A stretch of DNA of 64,000 nucleotides from Amycolatopsis endophytica. GTDB taxonomy: Bacteria; Actinomycetota; Actinomycetes; Mycobacteriales; Pseudonocardiaceae. Positions within the stretch are counted from its first letter, which is position 1. Every line of letters starts with the position of its first letter. Positions 1 to 8,827 of this stretch are shown in pieces. The position numbers were made by a program, and so were the translations under genes. The notes beneath the pieces are model-generated. The model was given only the letters and a program-made list of their open reading frames with translations. It was not told the origin of the DNA and did not search any database. The DNA lies in the NCBI RefSeq assembly GCF_013410405.1, contig NZ_JACCFK010000001.1, positions 1,550,001 through 1,614,000 on the forward strand, in the 5' to 3' direction.

Positions 1-457
1 ACAGGATCACCGGGCGCCCGGTGTCGCGCAGCGCGGCCAGCAGCTCGCGGTCGGTGACCGAGGCGGAGGCGACCTTGTGGCACACGACGTCGAACTTCTC
101 CAGGAAGTCCACGCTCGGCACGTCCCACGGCGAGGCGAACCAGGCGAGGCCCAGCTCCGTGCAGTACCGGTCGATCTCCTGGTACTCGTCGAGGCCGAAC
201 TCGACGCGGTACCGGTAGTCCAGGTAGGTCATCTCGCCCCACGGCGTCTCGCGCCGCGTGTCGCGCATCTCCGGTGGCGTCGCGATCTCCGGGGTCCGCT
301 TCTGGAACTTCACCGCGTCCGCACCGACCTGTGCCGCGATGTCGATCAGCCGCTTGGCGATGCCGACGTCGCCGTTGTGGTTGATCCCGATCTCGGCGAC
401 GGTGTAGACGGGCAGGCCGGGGCCGACCTCGCGGGTACCGATCCGCACGGCACTCAC
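1..457 (-). CDS. neuB: N-acetylneuraminate synthase-like protein (NeuB family), 3' end outside window
   Basis: NeuB-family enzymes condense phosphoenolpyruvate with an N-acyl hexosamine to make nonulosonic (sialic-type) acids in the cytoplasm. The visible 152 residues start MSAVRIGTREVG and hold the family N-terminal barrel motifs: AEIGINHNGD near residue 22, VKFQKR near 47 and ASPWDVPSVDFL near 110. The expected C-terminal SAF/antifreeze-like domain lies beyond base 1. The GTG start overlaps the TGA of the upstream NeuA-like gene in a GTGA junction, so the two are translationally coupled. Which nonulosonate is made cannot be told from this fragment. Confidence 0.85.
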   Translation of the reverse strand, partial: MSAVRIGTREVGPGLPVYTVAEIGINHNGDVGIAKRLIDIAAQVGADAVKFQKRTPEIATPPEMRDTRRETPWGEMTYLDYRYRVEFGLDEYQEIDRYCTELGLAWFASPWDVPSVDFLEKFDVVCHKVASASVTDRELLAALRDTGRPVIL

Positions 458-1647
458 CGGGTGTTCCTCCGTTCGACGGCGTCCAGGACGAGGTCGGTCA
501 GCTCGCGGACCGCCCCCGCGCCACCCTGCCGGTCCAGCACGAGGCGCGCAGCGCGGCGGACCTCCGGCAGCGCGTCGGCCACCGCGACCGGCCAGCCCAC
601 CAGTGCCATGCACTCCAGGTCGCGCAGGTCGTTGCCGACGTAGGCGACCCGCGCCGCGTCGAGGCCCTGCTCGGCCAGCCAGTTCTTGAGCACGGCCGCC
701 TTGTCGCCGACGCCGTGCAGCACCTCGGCACCGAGTTTGCGGGCACGCGCGGCGACCACCGGGTTCTGCTCGACGGACAGGATCATCAGCGGGATCCCGG
801 CCGCCTTGAGCCGGGCCGCGCCGGCCCCGTCGGACCGGCTGACCACGACGCCCTCGGTGCCGTCCTGCAGGACGATCGCGGTGTCGTCGGTGTGCACGCC
901 GTCGAAGTCGGTGACGACCGCGTCCACGTCGATACCGGTGTGCGGCGGCGGGTCGATGACCGCGGCCAGCGCGCGGGCGATCGCCAGGTCCTCGGGGGTG
1001 TCGATCTCCACGGCGTGCTCGGCGGGGGTCTCCACCAGGCCGATCCGGCCGAAGAACCGGTGGTTCGCCCTGCGGAAACCGGGCACGCGCATGCCGTAGA
1101 CGGCGCCGGTCTCGCGGAACTCCGGCTCCCGCTCCTGCCGCAGCGGCCGGAACGACGCGTCGTGGTTGACGGCCAGCGCGCCGCCCGCGGTGTCCCGGCG
1201 CCACAGGAACTCGTGCACCCGGACCGCGGTGAACGCGCAGTCCCAGCCGCCGTCCACGATCAGCGAGACCACGTTGTCCACGGTCTCGGGGGCGATGAAC
1301 GGCGAGGTGCACTGCACCATCAGCACCACGTCGGGCTCACCCTCCGGGGTGCCGCGCATCTCGTCGAGGATGTGGCGGAGGACGGCCTCCGAACTCACCG
1401 AGTCACCCGACAGCTCGCCCGGGCGGGGCAGCACCGCGGCGCCGCTCGCCTTCGCGACCGCACCGATGTCGTCACTGTCCGTGCTGACGACCACCTGGTC
1501 GACGCGCGCCGCGGCCAGTAGCGAACGGATCGCACGGGCGATCAGCGGAGCGTCGCCGACCTTGGCGAGGTTCTTGCCCGGTACGCCCTTGGAGCCGCCC
1601 CGTGCCGGGACAACCGCCAGTACGCGGGTCTTCGGGTTCTCGGACAT
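454..1647 (-). CDS. neuA: Acylneuraminate cytidylyltransferase fused to a KdsC-like HAD phosphatase
   Basis: A 397-residue two-domain protein predicted to activate a nonulosonic acid as its CMP sugar and to remove a phosphate from the same intermediate. The N-terminal half (about 1-225) has the CMP-sugar synthetase signature VVPARGGSKGVPGKN. The C-terminal half (about 235-397) is a HAD domain: motif I VTDFDGVHTDD, a KdsC-like LSVEQNP segment and the late acidic motif YVGNDLRDLECM. The ATG at 1647 lies 7 nt after a TACCCT box, so the longer frame to 1728 is not needed. It leads the operon with neuB and is divergent from the Wzm gene. Fusions of this kind are known in nonulosonate loci; the exact substrate is unknown. 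Confidence 0.85.
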   Translation of the reverse strand: MSENPKTRVLAVVPARGGSKGVPGKNLAKVGDAPLIARAIRSLLAAARVDQVVVSTDSDDIGAVAKASGAAVLPRPGELSGDSVSSEAVLRHILDEMRGTPEGEPDVVLMVQCTSPFIAPETVDNVVSLIVDGGWDCAFTAVRVHEFLWRRDTAGGALAVNHDASFRPLRQEREPEFRETGAVYGMRVPGFRRANHRFFGRIGLVETPAEHAVEIDTPEDLAIARALAAVIDPPPHTGIDVDAVVTDFDGVHTDDTAIVLQDGTEGVVVSRSDGAGAARLKAAGIPLMILSVEQNPVVAARARKLGAEVLHGVGDKAAVLKNWLAEQGLDAARVAYVGNDLRDLECMALVGWPVAVADALPEVRRAARLVLDRQGGAGAVRELTDLVLDAVERRNTR

Positions 1648-1654
1648 CCCCGTG

Positions 1655-1660
1655 AGGGTA
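1655..1660 (-). promoter_or_regulatory. -10 box of leaderless neuA promoter
   Basis: TACCCT on the minus strand ends 7 nt before the ATG of the NeuA-HAD gene, placing the transcription start at or next to the start codon. Confidence 0.6.
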
Positions 1661-1787
1661 CGGGACCGGGAACCACACCCCCCCGTTCCCCGGCGGGGAT
1701 GACTCACCGTGCCACACCGTGATTTCACAGTGTCATCAGGGAAATCGGACGTCCCCGCCCTGCCAGGAGTGCGTGTGTCCCGCTCGC

Positions 1788-1793
1788 TACGCT
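1788..1793 (+). promoter_or_regulatory. -10 box of leaderless wzm promoter
   Basis: TACGCT followed by 7 nt and the GTG at 1801. No Shine-Dalgarno sequence precedes the GTG, which fits a leaderless message. Confidence 0.6.
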
Positions 1794-1800
1794 AGGTCCC

Positions 1801-2769
1801 GTGCAAGCCACCAGCACGGTCGACCAGACCAGCGACGATCTCGCCCGCGCGGCGGAGCTGCCGCCGTTGTCGGACAGCCGCACCTTCGGGCGCGCCGTCG
1901 GCGACATCAGGGAAGCCCTCGGGCAGCGCGAACTGTGGAGCCACCTCGGCTGGCAGGACATCAAACAGCGCTACCGCCGGTCGGTGATCGGGCCGTTCTG
2001 GATCACCATCAGCCAGGGCGTCATCGCGCTCGGCCTCGGCCTGCTCTACTCCCAGTTGTTCAACATGAACATCGGGACCTTCCTGCCCTACATCAGCGCC
2101 GGTTTCATCGTCTGGGCCTTCATCCAGGGCTGCCTTGCCGAGGGCATGGAGACGTTCATCTCCAACGAGGGCCTGATCAAGCAGATCCAGGCACCCCTGA
2201 CCGTCTACGCGCTGCGCACGGTGTGGCGGCAGACGCTGATGTTCGCGCACAACCTGATCGTCATCGTGGTCGTGGTCGGAATCTTCTTCGGCAACCTGGA
2301 CCACACCTACTCGCTGACCGCCGAGGGCGGCGTCTGCCCGCCGCCGCCGACGGACATGATCTGCCACCCCGGTCTCGGCTGGTACACGCTCAGCGCGATC
2401 CCCGCGTTCGTCCTGCTGGCGATCAACGGTGTCTGGGTGACGCTGCTGCTGGGCATCATCTCGACCCGCTACCGCGACATCCCGCAGGTGATCAACTCGC
2501 TGATCCAGCTGCTGTTCTACCTGACGCCGATCGTGTGGCCGATCGACCAGCTCAAGGGCGGCGGAGCACGGGACGGCGTCAGCTGGGCGGAACCGATCAT
2601 CCACCTCAACCCCATCTACCACTTCGTCCAGATCCTGCGTGCGCCGCTGATCGGGCAGGCCGTCAGCATCTGGAGCTGGGTCGCCGTGGGTGGCATCACG
2701 ATCGTGGGCTGGCTGCTCGCGCTCGTGGCCATGCGCAACTACCGGTCCCGAGTCTCCTACTGGGTGTGA
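1801..2769 (+). CDS. wzm: ABC-2 type permease of the galactan (polysaccharide) exporter, Rv3783-like
   Basis: Predicted membrane half of a Wzm-Wzt exporter that flips the lipid-linked galactan precursor across the plasma membrane. The 322-residue protein has a soluble N-terminal stretch with the interface-helix signature LWSHLGWQDIKQRYRRSVIG (about 43-62) typical of O-antigen-type ABC-2 permeases, then about six hydrophobic helices from residue 66 to the C-terminus. The GTG start is fixed by the TACGCT box 7 nt upstream. The ATPase gene follows after 9 bp, then glfT1, the same gene set as Rv3781-Rv3783 of M. tuberculosis. Assignment to galactan rests on this context. Confidence 0.9.
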   Translation: MQATSTVDQTSDDLARAAELPPLSDSRTFGRAVGDIREALGQRELWSHLGWQDIKQRYRRSVIGPFWITISQGVIALGLGLLYSQLFNMNIGTFLPYISAGFIVWAFIQGCLAEGMETFISNEGLIKQIQAPLTVYALRTVWRQTLMFAHNLIVIVVVVGIFFGNLDHTYSLTAEGGVCPPPPTDMICHPGLGWYTLSAIPAFVLLAINGVWVTLLLGIISTRYRDIPQVINSLIQLLFYLTPIVWPIDQLKGGGARDGVSWAEPIIHLNPIYHFVQILRAPLIGQAVSIWSWVAVGGITIVGWLLALVAMRNYRSRVSYWV

Positions 2770-2778
2770 GAACAGACC

Positions 2779-3588
2779 ATGGTCAGCATTGACGTCAAGA
2801 ACGCCTACGTCGACTTCCCGATCTTCGACGCCAAGACGCGTTCGCTGAAGAAGAAGGTCCTCGGCAAGGTCGGGGGCAAGATCGGCACCGAATCGAAGGT
2901 GCCGATCATCGAAGCGCTGCAGGACATCAGCCTGTCGCTGCGCGAGGGTGACCGCGTCGGGCTGGTCGGCCACAACGGCGCGGGCAAGTCGACGCTGCTG
3001 CGCCTGTTGTCCGGCATCTACGAGCCGACGCGCGGCCTCGCCAGGGTCGAGGGCAAGGTCGCGCCGGTGTTCGACCTCGGCGTCGGCATGGACCCGGAGA
3101 TCTCCGGCTTCGAGAACATCATGATCCGCGGCCTGTTCCTCGGCATGACGCGCAAGCAGATGGAGAAGCGGGTCGACGACATCGCGGAGTTCACCGAGCT
3201 CGGCGACTACCTGGCGATGCCGCTGCGCACGTACTCGACCGGTATGCGCGTGCGGCTCGCGCTGGGTGTCGTGACGACGATCGACCCGGAGATCCTGATC
3301 CTGGACGAGGGCATCGGCGCGGTCGACGCGGCGTTCCTCAACAAGGCCCGTGACCGGCTGGTGGATCTGGTGAACCGCTCCGGCATGTTGGTCTTCGCCT
3401 CGCACGCCGACGACCTACTCTTGGAGCTCTGCACCACGGCCATCTGGATGGACGAGGGGCGGATGAAGATGCGGGGCGGCCTGCGCGAGGTGCTCACCGC
3501 CTACAAGGGCAGGGACCCGTTCGAGAACATCAGCACGGAGATCGCGGAGCGGCTGGAAACCGCGCCGGCGGTACAGGGCGGGGAGTGA
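2779..3588 (+). CDS. wzt: ABC transporter ATPase of the galactan exporter, Rv3781-like
   Basis: ATP-binding subunit paired with the preceding permease. The 269-residue protein has Walker A GHNGAGKST (about 64-72), ABC signature YSTGMRVRLA, Walker B ILILDEGIGA and the switch histidine in FASHADD. The N-terminal 45 residues contain a basic KTRSLKKKVLGK segment as in polysaccharide-export ATPases. There is no long C-terminal carbohydrate-binding domain, so this is the short Wzt form. It is followed 1 nt later by glfT1, which implies one transcript with coupled translation. Confidence 0.92.
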   Translation: MVSIDVKNAYVDFPIFDAKTRSLKKKVLGKVGGKIGTESKVPIIEALQDISLSLREGDRVGLVGHNGAGKSTLLRLLSGIYEPTRGLARVEGKVAPVFDLGVGMDPEISGFENIMIRGLFLGMTRKQMEKRVDDIAEFTELGDYLAMPLRTYSTGMRVRLALGVVTTIDPEILILDEGIGAVDAAFLNKARDRLVDLVNRSGMLVFASHADDLLLELCTTAIWMDEGRMKMRGGLREVLTAYKGRDPFENISTEIAERLETAPAVQGGE

Positions 3589-3589
3589 C

Positions 3590-4501
3590 ATGAGCGGTCC
3601 GGAGCAGCCTCCGATGCGACCGGGCGGCGTGGCGGCGGTGGTCGTCACGCGGCACCGCCGTGAGCTGCTCGCGGACTCGGTGAAGATCATCGCTGCGCAG
3701 ACCAGGCCGGTCGACCACCTGGTGGTCGTCGACAACGGCCCGGACCAGTCCGCGCGGGACGTCGTGGAGTCCTTCCCCGGCCAGTACACCTACCTGCCCT
3801 CGCACCACAACCTCGGCGGTGCGGGCGGGTTCGCGCTGGGGATCCTGCACGCGCTGGCGCTGGGCGCCGACTGGGTGTGGCTGGCCGACGACGACGGCCG
3901 TCCCGCGGACGAGTCGGTGCTGTCGGTGCTCCTGGAGGAGGCCGAAAAGCGCGGTCTGGCCGAGGTCTCCCCGATGGTCACGAACATCAACGCGCCCGAG
4001 AAGCTGGCGTTCCCGCTGCGCCGCGGGCTCACCTGGAAGCGGTCGTCGGCCGAACTCGGTGCCGACTTCCTGCCGGGAATCGCGTCACTGTTCAACGGTG
4101 CGCTGTTCCGCGCGTCCACTTTGGATGTCGTCGGCGTGCCCGATCTGCGCCTGTTCGTGCGCGGCGACGAGGTCGAGGTGCACCGGCGGCTGGTCCGGTC
4201 CGGGCTGCCGTTCGGCACCTCGCTGCGGGTGTCCTACCTGCACCCCGACGGGTCCGACGAGTTCAAGCCCATGCTCGGCGGGCGGTTCCACGCGCAGGAC
4301 CCGGAGAACGAGGTCAAGCGCTACTACACCTACCGCAACCGCGGCTACCTGCTCTCCCAGCCGGGCATGCGGAAGATCGGCGCGCTGGAGATCCTGCGGT
4401 TCGGGCTGTACTTCGTGGGCGTCAAACGCGACCCGGCGGCGTTCGCGCAGTGGCTCAAGCTGGTGCGGCAGGGGCGGCGGGAGCGCTTCTTCCGGTACTG
4501 A
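3590..4501 (+). CDS. glfT1: Galactofuranosyltransferase GlfT1 (Rv3782-like)
   Basis: GT2-family GT-A enzyme expected to add the first galactofuranose residues to decaprenyl-PP-GlcNAc-rhamnose, priming galactan synthesis at the inner membrane face. The 303-residue protein shows the N-terminal fold motif AVVVTRHRRELL, the acceptor-loop segment NLGGAGGFALG also present in GlfT2, and the metal-binding WLADDDGRP near residue 100. The C-terminal NRGYLLSQPG helix resembles NxRN motifs of galactofuranosyltransferases. Its start sits 1 nt after the Wzt stop. Length and context match Rv3782. Confidence 0.9.
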   Translation: MSGPEQPPMRPGGVAAVVVTRHRRELLADSVKIIAAQTRPVDHLVVVDNGPDQSARDVVESFPGQYTYLPSHHNLGGAGGFALGILHALALGADWVWLADDDGRPADESVLSVLLEEAEKRGLAEVSPMVTNINAPEKLAFPLRRGLTWKRSSAELGADFLPGIASLFNGALFRASTLDVVGVPDLRLFVRGDEVEVHRRLVRSGLPFGTSLRVSYLHPDGSDEFKPMLGGRFHAQDPENEVKRYYTYRNRGYLLSQPGMRKIGALEILRFGLYFVGVKRDPAAFAQWLKLVRQGRRERFFRY

Positions 4502-4563
4502 TGGGGTTGTGCTGAGCGCGAACTCGGTTGCCGCGCAAGATCGGCGGCTGGTGTGCTGGGTCC

Positions 4564-4806
4564 ATGGCTGATGAGAAACCCGCGCTCGTGCTCCACCTCG
4601 CCACCGGCGGCGAACCGCTGCTGTTCGCACTGCCACCCGAGGACGTCGACGAGCTGACGAAGGACCTGCACCTGCACCTCGAACGCGGCTCCGTGCGGAC
4701 CGTGCAGACCAAGGACGGCGCGCGGGTCACCGTGAACTTCGCGCACGTGGCCGTCGCCTACGTCGACGACCTGCAACGCAAGAACAAGGTCTTCGGCCTG
4801 CACTGA
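4564..4806 (+). CDS. Conserved-looking small protein of unknown function
   Basis: An 80-residue acidic protein starting MADEKPALVLHL and ending NKVFGLH. It has no signal peptide or membrane helix. The pattern of alternating hydrophobic residues (ALVLHLATGG, ARVTVNFAHVAVAYV) suggests a small beta-rich domain. The ATG at 4564 is preferred over an in-frame upstream start because hydrophobic-core patterning begins there. It follows glfT1 by 62 bp in the same direction and ends just before the glfT2 terminator. I do not recognise the family. Confidence 0.6.
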   Translation: MADEKPALVLHLATGGEPLLFALPPEDVDELTKDLHLHLERGSVRTVQTKDGARVTVNFAHVAVAYVDDLQRKNKVFGLH

Positions 4807-4816
4807 GCCGTCATGG

Positions 4817-4854
4817 AAAAAAAATCGGCCCTGCCGCGCAGGGCGGCAGGGCCG
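4817..4854 (-). terminator. Intrinsic terminator of glfT2
   Basis: A perfect 11-bp GC-rich stem (4826-4836 with 4844-4854, 7-nt loop) is followed on the minus strand, after one A, by eight U residues (A run at 4817-4824). It lies just beyond the glfT2 stop codon and is the strongest rho-independent terminator in the window. Confidence 0.9.
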
Positions 4855-4869
4855 GTCGACGAGAGCCGG

Positions 4870-6810
4870 TCAGAGCCGGTAGAGGCGCTTCCAGTTCTCG
4901 CGGCTGGTGAGCTGCGGCATGGCGCGCTTGTACTGCGCCTGGACGGCGTGGCCCTCCTTGCGGAGGCGGTTCAGGGTCTTCACCGCGCGCTTGCCCAGCT
5001 CGAACATGCGCTCGCGGTCGTACTTGCGCACCCGCACGCCCTCCTGGGACGCGTCGGTGACCACGGCGGTGTCGAACAACGCCACGTGCCACCAGTGGGC
5101 CTCGTCGTTGGGCACGGCGCCCAGCGCGAAGCGGGAGCGGCCACGGAGCCGGTCGACGACACGCTTGACCAGGATCAGCCGCTGCAGGGCGGGGCGCGGC
5201 GCGGAGTTGATGATGCCGATGTCGTTCGACGCGATGCCGGGGACCTCGGTGGCGTCGTGCCGCTTCGTCTCCGGGTACTGGGCCCGGATCGCGCGGATCT
5301 CCTGCATCGCGGCGACCCCGCCGTCGGTGAGGATCTCCGGACCCTCCAGGAAGTCCTCGACCGCCTTGATCAGCGTGTGCGTCAGCCCGTACTGCATGCC
5401 GAGCAGGTAACGCACGACCTGCGCCATCAGCGTCCGGCACACCACGGTCAGGTTGAAGTCACTGTGCAGCGCCGCGGTGATGATCGAGTTGCGCAGGTTG
5501 AAGTAGCGGTGCCACTCGTCCCAGTCCTTCCAGTGGAAGTCCGCGTGCCACACGCCCGCGCCGGGCAGCGTGACCGTCGGGAAGCCGTGCGCCCGCGCCC
5601 GGTAGCTGTACTCGGCGTCATCCCACTGGAAGAAGTACGGCATCGGGTAGCCGACCGCCTTGACCACCTCGTACGGGATCAGGCACGACCACCAGCCGTT
5701 GTACCCGGCGTCGAGCCGCTTCTCCTGCCGGTTCGGCTTGCCGGTCTCCTCGTCGACGCCGAGCAGGTCCGCCGTGTTCAGGCTGTGCTCGACCGGCACA
5801 CCCGGCTCCAGGGTGTTGAGCCGCGCGTACTCGGCGCCCACGTGCAGCTGGTGCGGGTGCAGCAGGTTGAGCATCTGGCCGCCGACGATCACCGGGTTGG
5901 CGGCGAGGTTCGAGAACGCCGTCATGCGGACCACGAGGTCCGGTTCGAGCAGCACGTCGTCGTCCATGAACAGGACGTTCGCGTGCTCGGTCTCGGTGTG
6001 CCCGGCCACCTCGTACAGGCCGCGGGTGAAACCGCCCGCACCGCCGAGGTTGGGCTGGGTGATGTAGTGCAGCTTGTCGCCGAGGTCGGCCGAGACCCGC
6101 GCGAACCCGTCCCGCGAGTCGACCCGGTCGGTGCCCTGGTCGGCGACGTAGATGGCGTCCAGGGTGTCCAGCGACGGGAGGTCACCGGCCAGCGCCTGCA
6201 GGTTCTTCAGGCAGTCGTCGGCGCGGTTCATCGTGCAGATGGTGACCGCGGTCGGACGGATCTTCGCCGGGGGCTCGACGGTCCAGCGCACCCGCTCGAC
6301 GGTCAGCCGCTGCCCGGCCTGGGTCTCCAGGTCCAGCCACAGCGCGCCGCCGTCGTAGAACTTGTCGATCTTCACGTCGAACGCCACGGCCACGCCGTCA
6401 GTGCCTTCGACCTCGCGCGCCTCGATCGTGCGCGGCTCGCCCTCGATGTCGGACGCGCGGACCGCGAGCTGACCGGCGCCGCTCACGACCGCCTCGACGC
6501 GGACCTGGCGCACCTTGGTCCAGCGCTGCCAGTAGCTGGCCGGGAACCGTCCGAAGTAGGTGTTGCCGGAGACGCGGGCCGAGGGCTCCAGCGTGACGCC
6601 GTCCCGGCCGCGGTTGACCACGCCTTCGAGCACCTCGGAGTAGAGGTCCTTGGAGACGACCGGCGACGGGCCGGCGTAGAGCCCGCGCTGGGCGGTCAGG
6701 CGGCCCTCGGGAACGTGTTCGGCGAACGTGGTCTGGTCCTGCATCGCCTGGGCTCCGTTGGTCTTCGCCTTCGCGGGTGCAGGCCGTCCCGCGGCAGTCT
6801 TGCCGGCCAT
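4870..6810 (-). CDS. glfT2: Galactofuranosyltransferase GlfT2 (Rv3808c-like)
   Basis: Processive bifunctional enzyme that polymerises alternating beta-1,5/1,6 galactofuranose onto the primed lipid at the cytoplasmic membrane face. The 646-residue length matches the family. It has an N-terminal beta-sandwich domain (about 25-200), a GT-A domain with TICTMNRADDCLKNLQAL, QPNLGGAGGFTRG, metal-binding FMDDDVLL (Asp283-285), the catalytic-region WDDAEYSYRA, and a C-terminal helical domain with FNLRNSIITAAL. The ATG at 6810 is chosen for a GGAGGA Shine-Dalgarno 10 nt upstream. The upstream gene is gtrA (67-bp gap). Unlike mycobacteria, it is separated here from glf. Confidence 0.95.
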   Translation of the reverse strand: MAGKTAAGRPAPAKAKTNGAQAMQDQTTFAEHVPEGRLTAQRGLYAGPSPVVSKDLYSEVLEGVVNRGRDGVTLEPSARVSGNTYFGRFPASYWQRWTKVRQVRVEAVVSGAGQLAVRASDIEGEPRTIEAREVEGTDGVAVAFDVKIDKFYDGGALWLDLETQAGQRLTVERVRWTVEPPAKIRPTAVTICTMNRADDCLKNLQALAGDLPSLDTLDAIYVADQGTDRVDSRDGFARVSADLGDKLHYITQPNLGGAGGFTRGLYEVAGHTETEHANVLFMDDDVLLEPDLVVRMTAFSNLAANPVIVGGQMLNLLHPHQLHVGAEYARLNTLEPGVPVEHSLNTADLLGVDEETGKPNRQEKRLDAGYNGWWSCLIPYEVVKAVGYPMPYFFQWDDAEYSYRARAHGFPTVTLPGAGVWHADFHWKDWDEWHRYFNLRNSIITAALHSDFNLTVVCRTLMAQVVRYLLGMQYGLTHTLIKAVEDFLEGPEILTDGGVAAMQEIRAIRAQYPETKRHDATEVPGIASNDIGIINSAPRPALQRLILVKRVVDRLRGRSRFALGAVPNDEAHWWHVALFDTAVVTDASQEGVRVRKYDRERMFELGKRAVKTLNRLRKEGHAVQAQYKRAMPQLTSRENWKRLYRL

Positions 6811-6877
6811 CAGTTCTCAGTCCTCCAGGGGAATCCGACTCGCGTCCGCCAAGTTACACGGGTCACCCGTGAAGGAA

Positions 6878-7357
6878 TCACGAGGCGGACTCGGGCGAAA
6901 CACCGGTCACATCGTCTTCCTTGAAGACGACCCACTTGAGCATCACGAAGTTGATGGCCGTGGCGGTGCCCTGCGAGATCACCCACGCGACGGTCGGCTT
7001 GAACCGGAACTCGCCGAGTACGTGCAGCATCAGGGCATTCACGCCGATGGCGACGAGGAACGTGACGCCGTAAAGCAGCACGAAGCCGCCGATCTGCCCG
7101 GCGCCCTGCTTGCGGCCACCGGAGAACGTGAACTTCCGGTTAAGGAAAAAGGCGGTGGTGGTGCCGACGATGAAACTGATCGCACGGGCGACCGTGTCCC
7201 ACGGAGCGTAATCGAGACCGATCGCCCGTAACACCGTGTAGGTACCGAGATCGAGTAGTGCGCAAAACCCTCCGATGACCGCGAATCGCACCAACTGGCC
7301 CAGCAGGCCAGGGCTTTTCGCGGTCACTGCCTGCTCATGCGGTTCCGTGGACACCAC
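6878..7357 (-). CDS. GtrA-family membrane protein (Rv3789-like)
   Basis: A 159-residue protein with four membrane helices typical of GtrA/DPMS: about 22-42, 52-76, 90-110 and 122-142. The loop motif FFLNRKFTFSG is characteristic. Rv3789 of M. tuberculosis occupies the same place beside dprE1 and has been proposed to translocate decaprenyl-phosphoryl-arabinose or to anchor arabinan-assembly proteins; its true role is debated. It is divergent from dprE1 and precedes glfT2, with which it may be co-transcribed. The start is one of two tandem GTG codons with a GAGG upstream. Confidence 0.85.
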   Translation of the reverse strand: MVSTEPHEQAVTAKSPGLLGQLVRFAVIGGFCALLDLGTYTVLRAIGLDYAPWDTVARAISFIVGTTTAFFLNRKFTFSGGRKQGAGQIGGFVLLYGVTFLVAIGVNALMLHVLGEFRFKPTVAWVISQGTATAINFVMLKWVVFKEDDVTGVSPESAS

Positions 7358-7440
7358 TGCACTACCTCACCAGCGTGCGATTTTCCCAGGACCGGAAAAG
7401 TGTAGAAGCGCCTCCGCGAAAGCCACTCCCCGGGGATGGC

Positions 7441-7446
7441 TACCCT
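7441..7446 (+). promoter_or_regulatory. -10 box of leaderless dprE1 promoter
   Basis: TACCCT with 7 nt to the GTG at 7454. The box lies inside a possible upstream ATG extension (7436), which argues that translation begins at the GTG. Confidence 0.6.
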
Positions 7447-7453
7447 GGTCCGG

Positions 7454-8827
7454 GTGAACACGACACCGCAAACCGAGCGGCGGACACTCACCGGGTGGGC
7501 CCGCACCGCCCCGACCGTCGCTGACGTGCTGACCACGCCCGACGTCGAGACGATCGCGCGTGCGGTGACGCGGGCCGGAGAGCGCGGCGTGATCGCCCGC
7601 GGGCTCGGCCGCTCCTACGGTGACCCGGCGCAGAACGCGGGTGGCCTCGTCATCGACATGACCGCCCTGAACACGATCCACTCGATCAACCCGGACACCG
7701 GCGAGATCGACCTGGACGCCGGGGTGAGCCTCGACCAGCTGATGAGGGCGGCGCTGCCGCACGGCCTGTGGGTTCCGGTGCTGCCCGGAACGCGCCAGGT
7801 GACCATCGGTGGCGCGATCGCCAACGACATCCACGGCAAGAACCACCACAGCGCGGGCAGCTTCGGCAACCACGTGCTGTCGATGGACCTGGTCACCGCC
7901 GACGGCAAGGTCCGCACGCTGACCCCGGACGGTCCCGAATCAGAGCTGTTCTGGGCCACGGTCGCGGGCGTCGGTCTCACCGGCATCATCGTGCGCGCCA
8001 CGATCCGGATGAAGAAGACCGAAAGCGCCTACTTCTACGTGGACGCGGACCGGACGTCGAACCTGGACGAGACGCTGGAGCTGTTCACCAACGGCTCCGA
8101 CCTCAACTACGACTACTCGATGTCGGTTCCGGACCTGATCAACTCCGACAGCCGCCTCGGCCGCGCCACGTTCTCCCGCGGCTCGCTGGCCAAGCTGGAC
8201 CAGCTGCCGCCGAAGCTGCGGGCGGATCCGTTGAAGTTCGACGCGCCGCAGCTGCTGACGCTGCCCGACGTCTTCCCCAACGGGCTGGGCAACAAGCTGA
8301 CGTTCGGGATGGTGAACAACCTCTGGCAGCGCACGGTGCCGAAGAAGGGCGCGCGCGGCAAGATCCAGAACCTGACGCAGTTCTACCACCCGCTGGACAT
8401 GCTCAGCGAGTGGAACCGCGCCTACGGCTCCAAGGGTTTCCTGCAGTACCAGTTCTCCATCCCCTTCGGACGGGAGGACGCGCTCAAGGACCTGTGCCGC
8501 AAGATCGCGAACTCGGGGCACTACTCGTTCCTGAACGTGTTCAAGCGGATGGGTGAGAGCAACCCGGCCCCGCTGTCCTGGCCGACGCCGGGCTGGATGC
8601 TGAGCGTGGACTTCCCCATCAAGGACGGCCTGGGCCGCTTCTGCACCGAGATGGACGACGACGTGCTGGCCGCCGGCGGGCGGCTCTACACGGCGAAGGA
8701 CTCGCGCACCACGCCGGAAACGTTCGCCAAGATGTACCCGCGGCTGGAGGAGTGGCGCAAGATCCGCCAGTCGGTCGACCCCGAGGGCGTGTTCGCGTCC
8801 GACATGAGCCGGAGGCTTGAACTGTGA
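7454..8827 (+). CDS. dprE1: Decaprenylphosphoryl-beta-D-ribose 2'-oxidase DprE1
   Basis: FAD enzyme that oxidises decaprenyl-phosphoryl-ribose to the 2'-keto form, the first half of the epimerisation giving the arabinan donor DPA. The 457-residue protein has the FAD-binding stretch [17 protein letters not shown] (about 44-60), [14 protein letters not shown] loop near 120, and the C-terminal [11 protein letters not shown] with the lysine that is catalytic in M. tuberculosis. The residue equal to the benzothiazinone-target Cys387 is Ser384 here (GWMLSVDFP). The GTG at 7454 is set by the -10 box. The stop overlaps the dprE2 start in a GTGA junction. Confidence 0.96.
   Translation: MNTTPQTERRTLTGWARTAPTVADVLTTPDVETIARAVTRAGERGVIARGLGRSYGDPAQNAGGLVIDMTALNTIHSINPDTGEIDLDAGVSLDQLMRAALPHGLWVPVLPGTRQVTIGGAIANDIHGKNHHSAGSFGNHVLSMDLVTADGKVRTLTPDGPESELFWATVAGVGLTGIIVRATIRMKKTESAYFYVDADRTSNLDETLELFTNGSDLNYDYSMSVPDLINSDSRLGRATFSRGSLAKLDQLPPKLRADPLKFDAPQLLTLPDVFPNGLGNKLTFGMVNNLWQRTVPKKGARGKIQNLTQFYHPLDMLSEWNRAYGSKGFLQYQFSIPFGREDALKDLCRKIANSGHYSFLNVFKRMGESNPAPLSWPTPGWMLSVDFPIKDGLGRFCTEMDDDVLAAGGRLYTAKDSRTTPETFAKMYPRLEEWRKIRQSVDPEGVFASDMSRRLEL

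Noticed and set aside
7436-7453. Upstream ATG as the start of dprE1.
   Set aside because: The -10 box TACCCT lies within that extension, and there is no Shine-Dalgarno; the GTG at 7454 fits a leaderless start.
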